The position numbers and the translations under genes are program-made. DNA of 64,000 nucleotides. Origin: Sitta carolinensis (taxonomy: Eukaryota > Chordata > Aves > Passeriformes > Sittidae). This document shows positions 11,734-25,214 of this stretch, piece after piece. The notes under the pieces are model-generated. The model saw nothing but the letters and a program-made list of their open reading frames with translations, was not told where the DNA came from and searched no databases. The stretch covers positions 88,091,243 through 88,155,242 of the forward strand of contig CM063283.1 of assembly GCA_032173965.1 (NCBI GenBank), written 5' to 3'. Position 1 is the first letter of the stretch; every line of letters begins with the position of its first letter.

Positions 11734-14700
11734 CTACAGAACATTTCAAAAGAAAGAAGAAAAACTAAGTAAGTTTTCAGCCTGGTTTCTTTCACATACT
11801 TGCCTTTGATATGTGAGAAACTACTCCAAAAACCTTCCATTCTTAAGTTCTGCTAAGAGTATATTTAGTCCTTTATTCTAAAAAAGAATCTGGGTCATCG
11901 CAAGACAATGCCTGTGTATGTTGAAATATCCAAATTCATCTGCAAAGAGGGCTTTAAAAATTTCTGCCTGATTTTATATAATGAATCACTTGACTTTTAT
12001 CTTTTAAGAGCAGAACTAGAGAATCACAAGAGAATAAGAAATAAAACATGAGCAGTGACTAGTCACCTTCTTTTAAAAGTTTTAGAAGACAACCAACCAT
12101 CTTAAAAGCTCTGGAAAACAAAGCAAATTTTGTTGACTTATCGCATTGACTTCAAACACTTCTCCTTGAAGCTTCAATGTGAAACTTACAACATAAAGTT
12201 TTAATTCTCCTTAAAGTCTTACAGAAGCCAATATAAAGTTTACAAACAGCATGTTGAAAAAACATTCTAAGACATCGCAACAATTTGTATAAAAGAGCTT
12301 ATTTAGTATGAAAACTAGTCTTAATTTCGTTAGACATACTAGACTGCCATTTATTTGATGGTTTTCAAGCTAGTAATTTAATTTTTGCACCTTCCTTACA
12401 AGAACTTAAACCAAAAACACTGTAAAATAAAATTTATGAATCTTAAGTGCTCTCTCAAGCTCTTGATGCTTGAACCATTAGAAGAATTTCTCTCCCTCCC
12501 TGGCATGCATTCTGCATAGAACAACAAAAACCTCTGAAAGAAAGTGTGAATTTTACTTATTTATTTCAGTAATTAGCCATAGTCTTGGCAGTTTAATAAC
12601 TCGGGATTTCCTTAACCAAATATCAGCATGACATGGCACAAAAATTAAACTATGGTTACTCTCCTCTATTGAGTCCACAGGCTAGAGATAGCCTGATGTA
12701 GCATTCAGGAGCCAAAAATGCCAAGAGTTACATTTTCTTCTGCTCACAAAGAGGCACTGATTGAACTGACCCAACAACTGTGATCTTGGAACACCTCCTC
12801 CTCTGCTTCTATCCTGCAGTACTAGCTCAACAGGAATTCTACAGCACCAGAGCACAGATGCTTCTGTACTTTATCCAATTTTCATCACAGCATGAAAGCT
12901 GCTTTTGGTTTCTTGGGTAGAGGAAATATGGCAATGGAACCTTCCAATGTTAGCCACATAGGGAGACTGAAAAAGAAGCTACCTACACTTGCCTTACATC
13001 AATATATAGGTCACTAGAAATTAATTTGATTTATGCTGAAGCAATGAAAGACAGCAGTGCACAAGCATAATGCAAACACGTAACACATCCTTTCTGACAC
13101 TGAGAGGAAAATTCACTCATAACAAGAGATTTATGGAGTTCAAAATAAGTGCCAAATAACTAGATGCAAGGCAAATCTATCTCCTCCATTCCAAAGACCA
13201 CTATTTTAAGGTTGCAGTAATCCAGCCTGGAGTCACATTGCTGCCAAAGGGACCTCACAACCATTTTTTGCTCCTTCTATTACACCAGTAGCAGTTTAGA
13301 GGGAGTGTGATAGGGTCTGGCAGCCAAATGATGACCTTTTGGCAACAACATGGAGTTTACCTTGACTTAATGCTTGCTTTGATAACTACAGGGCAATATT
13401 TTTGCTGTGCAAATTCTTAATAAAAACTTTACAGCTCTAGCTTCAGTTAAACAAACTCTTGTCATGAGATTAGCATTAAGGAATTCTTGTCTTTCCTGCT
13501 TCTCAAAAGCAGGAAGATAGCTTGCTTTTAGGTTTGATCAGCTTATGAAGTAAGAAAACACTGACACCAGAATAAGCTTTGCAAGCAAGATCAGCTTTCA
13601 GGCATCTGACAGCAAGTAGTTATTTACTGCCACTTCACACAGATATAAAATTTAAAAAACATTAATTGCAACAATCCACATTCAGCTGAGCCACCAGAGG
13701 TAAACGGCCACATTATTTGAAAAATAATAAGACAATATAAGAGCATCTCTTTTGTGAAAGTATAATTTCCAGATTGGTTCATATAGAGGTAAAAAAAAAT
13801 ATTCTGATTCTTTCTCCTTTTTCCTTGAGGCCTGAAAGAAGACTTATCAATACACATGAAAAGGCAACAGTATTTACATGGCTTGTGGGAGAAGTTTTAG
13901 CTTAATAGCTCTACTCAACAACTTGTTGCTCATTTGAAAAAATACAACAATTATTAAATAAAAAAAGAGCCAATCAGGATACCCTCCCACAAAGGTCTTC
14001 TGTGGATGGCAGAAGAAAATATCTGAATTACCCACTACAGAAGCTAATGGTTTACTGGACTATCAACAAAGATTAAATAAATCAATTTAATACTGTAATT
14101 GGCAAGGTGGTGACACAATCTGCAATTTGTTTCACATTGCCAATATGCACCTAGTTCAACCTATGAAGTTCATGTACGCATTAAGAGATGAGCAACCAGC
14201 TCAGTATTCTCACTGAAATAAATTGCATGTGGCAGGTCACTGAACCTTTCAAATCAATTGTAAAAAACGGAACTGAAATTTTTTCTTTTTCTTTTTTTTT
14301 TTCCCTTACAGCCCAGGAGGTGTGGGAGGCAGAGAGGCAGCTTCTCACTGAGAAGACAAAACTCTGAACACCAAAGCACTGCAGGTGTCAAGCACACCTC
14401 TGGCCAGCAGCAATGGAATTCTGTCCCCTCTCCAGAGGAAGAGCACACAACCAACAGTATGTAATACCCCATGAGGGCTTCCTAGTACTGCCTGTACAAT
14501 CCAGACTTTTTTGCAATGCAGCACTCTCTGCTTTGCCTGAACACCAACAGCGTCACCTGCAAAGCAGCACCACTGCCAAAAGCAGCATGTCCTTGTCAGA
14601 CCTGACAGTTCCTGCTGCCATATCAGACCTTATTTTGTGATGAAATCACCAGTCCATGAGGACACCCAGATCAGAGAACTGATGTGACACAAAGGCCAAC

Positions 14701-15205
14701 AGGCAGAGTGAGAACACGTTCCCTCACAAATCCTGAGAGAAGCAGGTCAGTCAGGCTCATCCAAACCACACACGCAGGCTAAGATGCACAAGCAAATCAC
14801 TGTACAGTATCTGAACCAGATTCACAGATCACAAGTATGTGGAAAGTGTGGTAAAACATATCTTAAGTCTCTTGAAGATGAAACCAGTATGTCTTAGCAG
14901 ACACAAACCACGGTAGTTCATTCATCAGCTGGACTCCAATAGCAAATTCCTCCACAGGATTTGAACTTTACGACAGTCCAGCACTACCAGCTTGATTTAG
15001 CAGGATCAATCAGCCTGAGTACCTTAACCATTACTGTCTAAGCATTTAATGCCCTGTCCTCACTTATACATGATAACAAAACAAAGGTGTTGAAGGTATA
15101 TACAAAAATTTATTTCAACTACAAATTTATATGACTACAGAACTGACTACTACAGAAAAGAAATTGTGCCTTTGAGTTGCTTCCCAAATTCAGCAGATGA
15201 CATAC
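11734..15205 (-). other. UXS1: UXS1 intron 4 (3.5 kb)
   Basis: No recognisable gene, RNA or interspersed repeat. A pyrimidine-rich stretch with a T run occurs near 14278-14303. Confidence 0.8.
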
Positions 15206-15249
15206 CTTTTTTCTAGATCTTTGATTTTCTCCCTTAGAGGTGCAACAGC
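15206..15249 (-). CDS. UXS1: UXS1 coding exon 4 (stem, coiled-coil-like)
   Basis: A 44-nt exon encoding AVAPLREKIKDLEK plus two bases of a serine codon. The family sequence in this position is close to MVEPLREKIRDLEK. The charged, leucine-spaced pattern suggests a short coiled coil in the luminal stem. It is preceded by a strong polypyrimidine tract and tag acceptor, and followed by a gtatgt donor. The phase agrees with exon 3 (ends complete) and exon 5 (starts with the third base of serine). Confidence 0.93.
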
Positions 15250-16002
15250 CTAAAAAAAAGGAAAAGCATTTAATCTTTGAAGAATAAAACAGGATTCACA
15301 TCACAAAACATGCACATAGGAAGCTTGCCTTAGAGCAAGAATCATAGCAAACAGCCTCCTATGCAGATCTTCACTGAAGACACTCCAAAAAACTTACATT
15401 TTAAAGCCTCCTTTACATAAAAAACCCCTTGAGCCTTTTCCACCAAGAATCAAATCACCTAGAAAAGTGTGAAATGAAATCCCTTAGCTTACCACTGAAA
15501 ACAAAACATCTCAAGGCTATGAGTACCATAGTCTTGACAAGGACATTTATGCTTCCTATTTGGCAAAGTAATGTCATAAGTGACTTGTCTGAGGTTGTCA
15601 AAGGTAATCTATATCCAGCGACAGAACAATGGGACAGTAATTTAAACATCAACTATTTAAATGAACAACAGATAAGCATACAGAGGACACAGACACAGAA
15701 AAAGGGGCATTAGCTCCAGAGAAATGACCGTAATTCTCTCAGAACATGCTACACAAATTTAAATTTCATGTTTAAATATCTAAGTATGTTCTACATCATG
15801 ACTTGAGGGTATATTTAGGCTTAAGAAAATATTCAAAGGAAATTTATTAGAAAATATAGCTCACCTACCAAGACTTCTGTTTGCATTTTCACAGCTTTAG
15901 AAGAGAGAATCGCTTAAGTTGGCATCAGTTTCAGTTTCTTTATCACAGGACCCAAAAGTCTAACAGTCCTGCTGAATTTCAACAGAAGTCTCTGAACTCT
16001 TG

Positions 16003-16039
16003 TTTCTAAGTTTACTAAAGTTTTCTAAGTTTACTAAAG
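16003..16039. repeat. Tandem duplication, 18 bp twice
   Basis: tttctaagtttactaaag occurs at 16003-16020 and again at 16022-16039, identical, with one T between. Likely a recent slippage or repair duplication in intron 3. Confidence 0.95.
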
Positions 16040-16470
16040 CCTTGTCACAAAATTTACCCTCTTGGGCTATACCTAAGTTGAAAGCTGTCAGAGGTTCTAA
16101 CTGATACTGGAGTGGCAGTGCATCAGCAACCACCATTAATTTGTTTTATACAAATACTTATGGTTAGAGCTAGACAATTCAGCAACTTCATAAACTGAAT
16201 AAAGCTGCATATTCATGTTAAGAGGAAATAATATGGTATTGTCATTTACATTCATTAAATATTTAGTACTGTGGAACAGCAAATAGTTCTTGAAACAGTT
16301 ACTCTAATAGTGTAAGACATTATACAGATACAACTTTAAAAATAAGATCCAGAAATGCCCAACTTTTCAGACCTTACATTAACTCTGATCTACATATTGA
16401 ATTTCAATTATTTCACCATTCTTAAACAACTGGAATTTTCACAATGCTTGTTGCAACACCTACCAGAATT

Positions 16471-16511
16471 AAAAAAAAAAAAAAAACAAAAACCAAACCA
16501 ACCAAAAAACA
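16471..16511. repeat. Poly-A followed by A/C-rich repeat
   Basis: Sixteen A residues followed by CAAAAACCAAACCAACC-type sequence. It resembles the longer tract at 23915-24030. Confidence 0.9.
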
Positions 16512-17353
16512 GAGAGTGAGGAATGCAAAAGACAAACTAAGAATACAAGCTCTCCATTAATTTTAAGCAATTTCAGCAGGCTCACTGTGCCCAGAGGAAC
16601 AACTGCTATATAAACCTGCTGGAATAAAAGACACTAGGCAGACCAGACTGCACCAGTACAGGAACACATACCCACACAAGGGTAAGGGGTATCAGCCTCA
16701 AGGACTTCTCTAGCTATTTAATACTTTGTTTTATTGTTAGACTGGAAGGTTGAAACATTTGGAGAAAGATCTGTTGCACACATTCTCAATATTTCACAAC
16801 AAACTGAGGTGAAATGGAAATTCAGAGGTATTGGTACAGCAGTGCAAAACCACTAGTATATTCAGTCCCCATGTCTACTCCACTTGTGCTTAAAGCCTTG
16901 GCACTGCAGACCCACTCCAGCCACAAACATTGCTGTATTTGTTCATTAGTTAAGAACAAAGCAAAGCAATTTTGAGCACCTTCAAATTTGTAAAGCACCT
17001 TGTATATACTTCACATTTTGTAAGGCAGTCAGAGGAAAGAATTTGTGTACATCTTTTCAGTAACAAATAAAACATTCTTGGAAGGATTCTACCTTAATCT
17101 GCACCAAATGTATCAGCAGATCAATCCCTTTCAAGAAAGGTTTTAATGAAAATAAGAGTGGAATCATAGATCAATGTTAGAAACTCCACTAGAGCAAAGA
17201 ACAGTTCAAAAACTTATGAACAGACACAAAACCTATGCTTTGGTTTTAGCAGAATCAAGAGCAATGAGATAAAACTAAATATACCACTTCAATATAAAAT
17301 GAGTGAAATGGAGTTCTCAAAATAAGACAGATTACAGTTATTAGCAAACTAAC

Positions 17354-17402
17354 CTCCTCTATTCTGCTTTCCACCTTCTGATCCCCATTTTCTTGAAGAG
17401 TC
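17354..17402 (-). CDS. UXS1: UXS1 coding exon 3 (stem region)
   Basis: A 49-nt exon that completes an arginine codon and encodes TLQENGDQKVESRIEE. The mammalian counterpart, as I recall it, is SIQENGELKIESKIEE, so substitutions are mostly conservative. It is part of the charged luminal stem between the membrane anchor and the catalytic domain. The acceptor is an AG after aacc and the donor is gttagt. The phase starts at base 3 of a codon and ends on a codon boundary, matching both neighbours. Confidence 0.93.
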
Positions 17403-18298
17403 CTGTTGGTAAGAAAAGAAAAAAAAAAATCCATACCTAAGCAATAACTGTTCCACTACACCTGCATCATATTAAAACAGCATCCACAAAGCATCTCGAG
17501 TTAGTATAATTTCAAAAATATAATTAGAACTAATTAATTGGTCTAATTTCCACTGAAATCAGTTTGGCAGAAACTGAAGCAAGCCTACAGGAAAGAACAG
17601 TATCAATAAAAATGGCATTCATTTTACATAGAAAATTAACATAATTTTAAAAAAGTGTCTAACTACTGGTTTCAGTCTAACTTTACTGTGCAAACACCCA
17701 AAATGTGTCTTTGAGGGTCTCTGTTTACTGTATGCTGATAAAACATTTTCCCTTAGGCAAACATATCTCACTTTGAACTTTTCCAAACACAGGGGGAAAA
17801 AACCCTAACTGCACTAAAATGTGCCTTCAGCAACTGCCTGATGGGCAATAATGACTTCTCACACAAATGCTACTCATTTGAAATGAGGCCAAGGATGAAG
17901 TACATCGTGGCAGCTTGTGAAAACAGAACACCGTCTAAAAGGCCAATGCCTTGCACAAATCTGAGTGGTCCTATTTAGCATCTGATTGTGTAAATTGTCT
18001 CAATTATGTTCACTTCTGAATGAACTTTTGCAAGTGTAGAATACATACTTTTAAATTCTACCTCTTGTATCAAGGTTATGCAATTCTCCTTATATTTGTG
18101 TAATTATATTTTTTTTCAATTAAACCTTCTGAAAGGGGAATTGTTTATCTCACAGTAGTTAATTTTTTTGCATATTAGGGGATTCATGGGTATCCAACAT
18201 AAAATGCAGTGAAAAACTTTCTTTCAAGTGAAAAACAGAGCTCCTTTTCTTGGGACCTGAACTCATTACACCTAGAGAAACAGAAGATCCTTTGTTAA

Positions 18299-18340
<42 letters not shown>

Positions 18341-20109
18341 TATATATATACACACACATGTGTATTCACCACGCTGTTAGAAGTTAAAGCAGCGATTCCC
18401 TTCATAACCCTCTGTAAAACTCACGTTTTAAAAAAGTCAACTCATATTACTGAGGCAAAAAACCCTTACTAATGAGATTCATTTTTATCTCTAAAGAATA
18501 CAGTCAATTCCTACACTAAGACACATTCCCTGAACCATCTGTTCAAGCCACGTTGTCATTTATTGCACTAGTGGCAAATAAACCCCCCTGCAGCTAACAT
18601 AGAATGAATTTACTATAAGGAAGAGTTATTAAGCTATCCTGGTGGATTTTGAAAATGTTTTCCCAAGTAACAGAAATTCACAAGAAACTATGCAAACAAC
18701 TGTGGAACAGATAGCTTTTCTTCTAAGTAGGTAAGGAAAATCTGGAAAACCCCTTAGAATTCAAAAAGGTTCCCTCAAAAACAGTTCTTACTGTTTTTTA
18801 CTCACAACTCAAGCACTGGCAACTCTGCAGTCTATTTTTTAATTAGCATTTCCTCCCAACAAAGATAATCTTACTGGCTGAGGACCAACATTATTCCTTC
18901 AGAAATAAATTTCCCCTCAACAGCTCTAAAGAGGACATAACAAATAAGAATTGAGAGGCAGGTAGTGGCAGAATTTTTAAGGACAGGTTATCAGGAAATA
19001 AACAACCTGGATCCCACACTCACCTGTCTTCCTCAAACCCCTCTCTGAGGTTCTTGTCCTTTATTAAGAAATGCTCAGCTGCTCATACAACAGCTGCTAA
19101 ACTGCCATAGTTCACTGGTCACGATAACATGGTAATCTAACTGATATCTCCATCTGCAAGCCACAGCAGCCCACCAGCTGTTTGTCTGACAGCTGAGCAC
19201 TCTTTGCATCAAGGGTGGGAAACTCCAAGGGGAGTACAGGGGACCGCTTGGGATAGGAACAGATCCCAGGGTAAGCTGTCCTGGGTGAATTAGAGCCTAG
19301 AGAAAATTCATTGTTATTCTTATTTTGTCGCAGGCTTTCCTTACTATGTTCTGCTAAGAGTGGCAACAGAATACCAAAACCCTTCACTAGCAAAACAACA
19401 TGGTAAAATATTTTGTCCTCTATACACAATGACTTTGCTGTAGGGAACAAGCTGTCCCCATATTCTCTTCAATTTCTTTTGCAGCTGTGTCTTCCCAGTG
19501 AATTTTCCTGCAGAACAAACTCACAAGCAAGCAGAAACGTGAAAATCTGCACATTTTGCATACACATTGTTTGTCTTTCTATTTCTGAAGGAAAAATTTA
19601 TAGGTGACAATGCAGGATTTTCTGCTTTTCATCAGTTAAACCACCAGATTCTCTACCAACAAACTGCGGAGGAGGAAAAACTCTCCAAAGCACATTTTTG
19701 ATTCTAGCTACAGAAATATAATAATGGCAAGCAGTGGAGAATGTGCTGCTCTTCAATATTTAAGCCCACATTATCAGTGAGGTACTGTCACATCTGTGCT
19801 GAGGAAAAGCAGAATCGAATCCTATACAACCAGGTAAGCCAACCAACTGGCCAAAATTAAAAGACGAATTTGTGCAAAGCAAAGCAGATGAAGCACAAGT
19901 AAAATCCCAGGTGAGATCTATAGCAAACATACAACCACTTTTGAGATTGAACACTATGTATTTTAAAAAAATTGGTATCAGCTGCTTAGCAATCACCCAA
20001 ACAAGAGTGTGAGATGCTGTTTTTCTCCCTATTTTATATATATGTTGATTGGAAACATAAGTTAATTTTATTAAACAAAGATATTCTATACAAAAATTAT
20101 ATACATTAC
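17403..20109 (-). other. UXS1: UXS1 intron 2 (2.7 kb)
   Basis: Holds the TA/CA microsatellite at 18303-18359. The rest is unremarkable AT-rich sequence without recognisable genes or interspersed repeats. Confidence 0.85.
18303..18359. repeat. TA/CA dinucleotide microsatellite
   Basis: About 24 TA units with one phase break at 18333-18334, followed by CACACACA. The compound structure suggests slippage, and the locus is probably length-polymorphic. It lies in UXS1 intron 2. Confidence 0.98.
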
Positions 20110-20137
20110 CTCATATTGACAAAGTTTCCCCATACAG
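20110..20137 (-). CDS. UXS1: UXS1 coding exon 2 (28-nt microexon)
   Basis: This 28-nt exon completes a serine codon and encodes VWGNFVNM, leaving two bases (AG) for the next codon. The peptide SVWGNFVNMR is the conserved end of the UXS1 transmembrane segment and the start of the luminal stem. Splice signals are clear: the acceptor is ttttccag and the donor gtaatg on the minus strand. It is too short to be found by ORF length. It was placed by matching the expected peptide and by phase agreement with exons 1 and 3. It lies 11.9 kb downstream of exon 1 in transcript direction. Confidence 0.93.
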
Positions 20138-23100
20138 CTGGAAAATAAGAAGAGAGAAAACATTACATCATATAGCAGTTCCTGAAGTAATTTTTCAATA
20201 TTAAGTATGTTAATCACAAATTATCTAAGTAAGTTACATATACAATCCTCACATAAAAGTTTCAGAGGATGGGTAGAATTCTGATGAGATTACATGAGAC
20301 TGTAAAATAAATATGCAGGAATTATCTAAACTGTAATTTGTCACTGCACACAGACTAAATAAACCAGAACACCCGACTTTTTTTATTAGGGAAACTGCAA
20401 AAAATGACAAGAGCAAGAAAGGAGCCCTGTAGACCTGAAGCACACATACTGGAAACTGCAGAGTGACAAAAGACTGGCCAGTACAAGTTAGAGCTGATCC
20501 AGCCCAAAGAAAGGCCTCAAGAGTCCTGAATTAAAAGTAGCAAGTGCTTGTTTGCACATACAAGTGTATCTAAATACATATATAGTGATGTAGACACAAA
20601 AGGTACCTAAGCAGTATAACTTAAAATGCCTCAGTAAGCAAGCAGAACTCATTTCTTACTGTTTGTATGGAAAAAAAAAATTATAGAAAGATAAATCAAT
20701 GTAAAATCAAAGACCAAAAATGTAACAGATGTTTTTAGGTTCACAAAAAGATCCAGCTGCCCAAATTACTTTCTACAGAAAAAAAAATAAAATCTTCTGA
20801 AACTGGTCAGGATTTAGGTGATTATAGGAAGACTATCAGAACACTGACTTTGCTTTTAACATTCAACTAGGAAAAGAATGCAGTTTAAAATGAAAAAATG
20901 AGAAGCCATAAACCAAGCTACACTGCCGAGGAAGACTTGACAACTTTGCATCATTAAATAAACAAGGTTAACAAGTAACAGTTATGTAAGGGACTCTGTA
21001 AAACAAGCAATGCAGGAAATACAACCCAAATATCTCCAGAAAATAATTTTGGAGTTGCTCTTTAAGAGACAAGGCTTAAGCTAAGGACACAAATTACACT
21101 GGGTCTTCGGGAGTAGCTGTACTGCAGGTCTTGAGTAGCCGCTAGTAAAGTATTTTGCCTACCTTTAGGCTTTGCACTTACATTTCCATCACTATTACTC
21201 AATGAGCTAAAGCAGACAATGAGGCGTTATAGAAAGAAAACAAAATACTCCACTACAGCCACAGACACCTTCTAGGCAGGAGAAATGTTACATTCCCAGG
21301 AAGGATGAGTGGGAAGGACACAAATGAGGATGCAGTAATGCAGTTGTTCTAGCCTTCAGGGGATGGCAAAGCTACTGAACTGCTTTTAAGTGCTGAGTGC
21401 TGCTGAGTAATTCACGAGTAACTCAAAAGAATCCATGATGGACTACAAAAAAAAGCTGTAGGAGGGCTCTGTGTTATCTGTGGTGATACCATAAAACCTC
21501 CTGTCATCTTCTGAGGAAGAGATACGGAAGCTTTATTATATTAGAACAAAATGATCCAGAAAACTCAACTGAATTTTTAAATAACCTAGATTTTGTGTTA
21601 ACTAGATAAAGTAAATTCAATGTGGTGAAAAAGGGATACAGTGTTGAGCACAGTTAAATTCAAGTTATTTACCCTCTGGCTAAGATTTTAGAATTATGTA
21701 TGACAACATTAATGGAAAACCACTTTGTTTTCTTTCAATGAATAATGATGATCTGGCAGTTACAGGTACAGAATTCTCCAGTTAAACATGACTGAGCTAT
21801 ACTCACAAAGAATTATTTTTCTGGGCTACAGAAGCCTATGCAAATAATGCAAGTGGTTATGCAGTGACAGGAAACATCTGGGTTTAGCTGGTGAAGTAGG
21901 AATTGACTGAAGAAAAAAAAAAAAGTTTGCCAGCTACAAATACCACCCTCCCAGTCTTGCTGCAAGGACAGTGAAACCACATTGCATACAAAGAACTGGC
22001 TTCCTAAAGAAAACATGTCATTTGTGTGTGCTCAGTGTCCACAGCAGAGAAGGGAAGCTCAAAAGGGCATTCACATCCTTCCAGAAACACTGTTTTTTAT
22101 ATCCTTGCATTAAACTTTTATGAAGTATATTGGGTACTACTGCATAAAAAAAAATAAAAATCAACTATTGCAAAATGAACCACACAGGAATGATCATACA
22201 GAGAGATCTGAAGAACCCTGAAGTCTCTCGTGCAGAGAGATGTTGTAAAAACTCACTTCAACATACTGCCTGCCCTCATAAAGGATTCTGAATGCACATT
22301 TCTAAAAGGATTACTTTGGCTACTGGTGCTCACATGGAGCTTGCATCAAGGTTGAAGGGATCAGAGTTAAGGTTTTTGAACAAGAGTGGATAAAAGGTTT
22401 GGTTGTTTTCCTTCCAAATACACAGCTGTTTATACAACAGGCTTACCCAGCAGCAGAACCAGAAGCACGACTCTGGCTCACAGAGGATTTCCTTGCCCTA
22501 AAGGTTAAGTCAAGGGCTAGCTTGACATTCAGGCAAGAATGATGGAAACACAGAGGTAAGTAGGCTCAAATCCACTAGCAGAATGATGAAAATTCCAAGC
22601 CTAAATTCAAGATGAAAATCCTTACCGGCATCACAAAACCACTTGACAGGTCCATCAAGTTCAGGCCCCAAAAGCTGCAAACACGGATGGTTTAAAAAAA
22701 TCTTCCACATCTGCAAGGTCATGAATCAGGCACTACACAATAACCCAGCTTTCAAAAGCACAAGACTCCTAATGGACCAAAATTTGAGCAAACACTAACA
22801 TGACCCAGAACTGTAAAAACCAGTTTTAAAAATTCAGGTCTAAAGCTAAATCTTTTAAGCCAAAAGATATTAATCCAGGATAATAGTCCTGTGCCAATTC
22901 TTGGACTTGCTAGCCACACAGAACACACGCTATGAAGAACTTCCAACTCATCCAACTAGAGAGCATTCATAAACAATCTTCCTACAGTCTACTGAAACTC
23001 TGTGCAAGAGAAGAATTCATGATTCATTGGACTAGACAGAATCATGACTTGTAACCTAACAACTAAGACACTCATCTACAAGAGACAAAGCTTCTACTTT

Positions 23101-23724
23101 CAAAGACTGTAAACTTCACCCAATAACTGATGAAGGTCCTAGTAAGTTGCCATGAGGGAAGGGATCAGAATATCTGAATTGTTGTAGCCTGGTTTATTGG
23201 CCTGTAGGAGGAGTAAAAATAGGACTACACCTATTTTTTCTGAGGTGTTTTTTCACCTTTGCATCCTTTTCATAAAATAATGAGAGAAATAATTTTTATT
23301 TTAGCATTTTTGCAAGGATTAATTGCAAGTACCACAAAGAGTAACATATATTAGTCATTAATCATTCCCACAGATATTACACTTTAAAGTGAAGGCTTCC
23401 AGAGAAGAACAACATGCCTTGACTGAAATGCTGAAGAACTAAAAGAGCCTCTTTTAGGAAAAAAAAGGTTTATTTCTTAATGCTCTAATCACAGTATTGC
23501 TATTAAAGAGGTATTTACATTTATCTGACTAAATATTAATCACTCAGGGTTTTTAGAAAACCCCAGTGATTTTTTTGTTTCTTTCCCCAGCCTCTGAGAT
23601 TAAGCTGTAAGTATTTGGTAGGCACAGCCTTACAGTAAAATTGTTGTAGGTTTTCAAGACTTCTCAAATCTACCCCAAAAGACAATTAATCATATATGAG
23701 CAAAGAACGTGTTGGGTTTTGGTG

Positions 23725-23739
23725 TTTTTTTTTTTTTTT
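23725..23739. repeat. Poly-T run, 15 T
   Basis: An uninterrupted T run in UXS1 intron 1, 175 bp left of the A/C-rich tract. Confidence 0.95.
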
Positions 23740-23914
23740 CTTACTGAACATATTTACATTCCTGGAAATTTAAAAGTTTGTTTCAGTTTTTCTAGGGAAG
23801 CCCCATTCTGAAATGAGGCTGGATGCAGAGGACTGCAATAGCTGGGATACTGTCAGCAGAGGAAAACTCCAGGAGCTATCCTTTGAATACAAACCAACCC
23901 TGCCTAGATTAAGT

Positions 23915-24030
23915 AAAAAACCCAACCAACCAACAAACAAAAAAAAGCCAAAAACCCCAAACAACAAAAAAACCTCCCAAACAACCCAAACAACAAAACA
24001 AACAAACAAACCAAACCACCACTACAAACT
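23915..24030. repeat. A/C-rich degenerate tandem tract
   Basis: Built from AACC, AAAC and ACAA blocks (aaccaaccaacaaacaaaaa and similar) for about 115 bp with almost no G or T. It is a low-complexity satellite-like tract. The open frames across it encode only Asn/Lys/Pro/Thr repeats. Confidence 0.88.
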
Positions 24031-25214
24031 ACAAAATCTGTTAAATCACACTTGAAAAATGCAACAGAAATCCTCCCAACCACTCGTCTGGGGTTTTGCT
24101 GGGCATCTACTATTAAACAGACACTTTCAATATCATAGACAGAATTATAATTCTGACCAGCTGCACTTCACAGCAGGCAAATGTACCTTTCCAGATCCTC
24201 AGAACACAGGAATAGGATGTATGTTTTCATCTGAATACCCTTTGAATTTGTCATCTACAATAATACTTTTTGTACAGGTTTCTATAAAATACAGATTACC
24301 AAGAGAATTTTGCATGCTATAATTAACTCATTCACAATAAGAACCAGAAAAATAACAGTGTCATAACCTGAAGGTGGGGAAAAAACACAATCCTAAAAGA
24401 AGCTTATACCTTTATTCCTCCTCTCTGGGTCTCTTTAAATGACATTAAAATCAAGTCACAGACTATCACAGACCCTCAACAGTAATACACATTCAATCTG
24501 AAATTATTAGTGACAACACTAGTTTCAGCATCAAATAAATTTCAAAACAGATGTTTTAAACAGCAAAACAGTGCTGTCTACAGAGATCCAATTGTACCAA
24601 AAACAGATGCCATTTCTTTTAAAACCATATTCTTTCCCAATTACTTTGTTGTTTGCATTTGCAGGACACTCTGTTAAAGAAATTTTTAAACAAACTTTTG
24701 TTTAAATATACTTAGCTGAAAGCACAGGAATTTTTCCCTATATTGCCCTCCTTTCAACTTCTGCTCCTCAGGAAAAAAAAAATTACAAGATGATGTTTGT
24801 ACCAAATAGATTTCTCTATCAACAGAAACAGTGCACAGGAATAATATGAATTGATATATAGTCATAATCAGAATTTCTAGCGCAAACTCTTATGCCCTGA
24901 ACAACCAAAGTGAATTGCTTCAGTCAACTTTCCATTTCAGAGAGATGCAACGGTATTCAAAAGAGGTTTTGGGTTTTTTTGCTTAAATCTCACTCTCCGC
25001 AGTCACTCAGCAACTTCAATCTCCTGGAAGAAATAAGGTTTTTGTTTCCAGATGCAAACCTGACAAAAAGGAAGAACATGCAAAGAGAAATCATAAAATG
25101 CTTTTTAACACAACTGCATTATATTTTTAATTTAATTACTTTACATATTTTATAATGTTAAGAAAACAATTCTTTTCTTTAGGAAACTATTATTTCCCAC
25201 ACAACACCTTGTGG

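Larger units (their letters stand above)
15250..17353 (-). other. UXS1: UXS1 intron 3 (2.1 kb)
   Basis: Holds a short tandem duplication at 16003-16039 and a poly-A/A-C tract at 16471-16511. I see nothing else. Confidence 0.85.
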
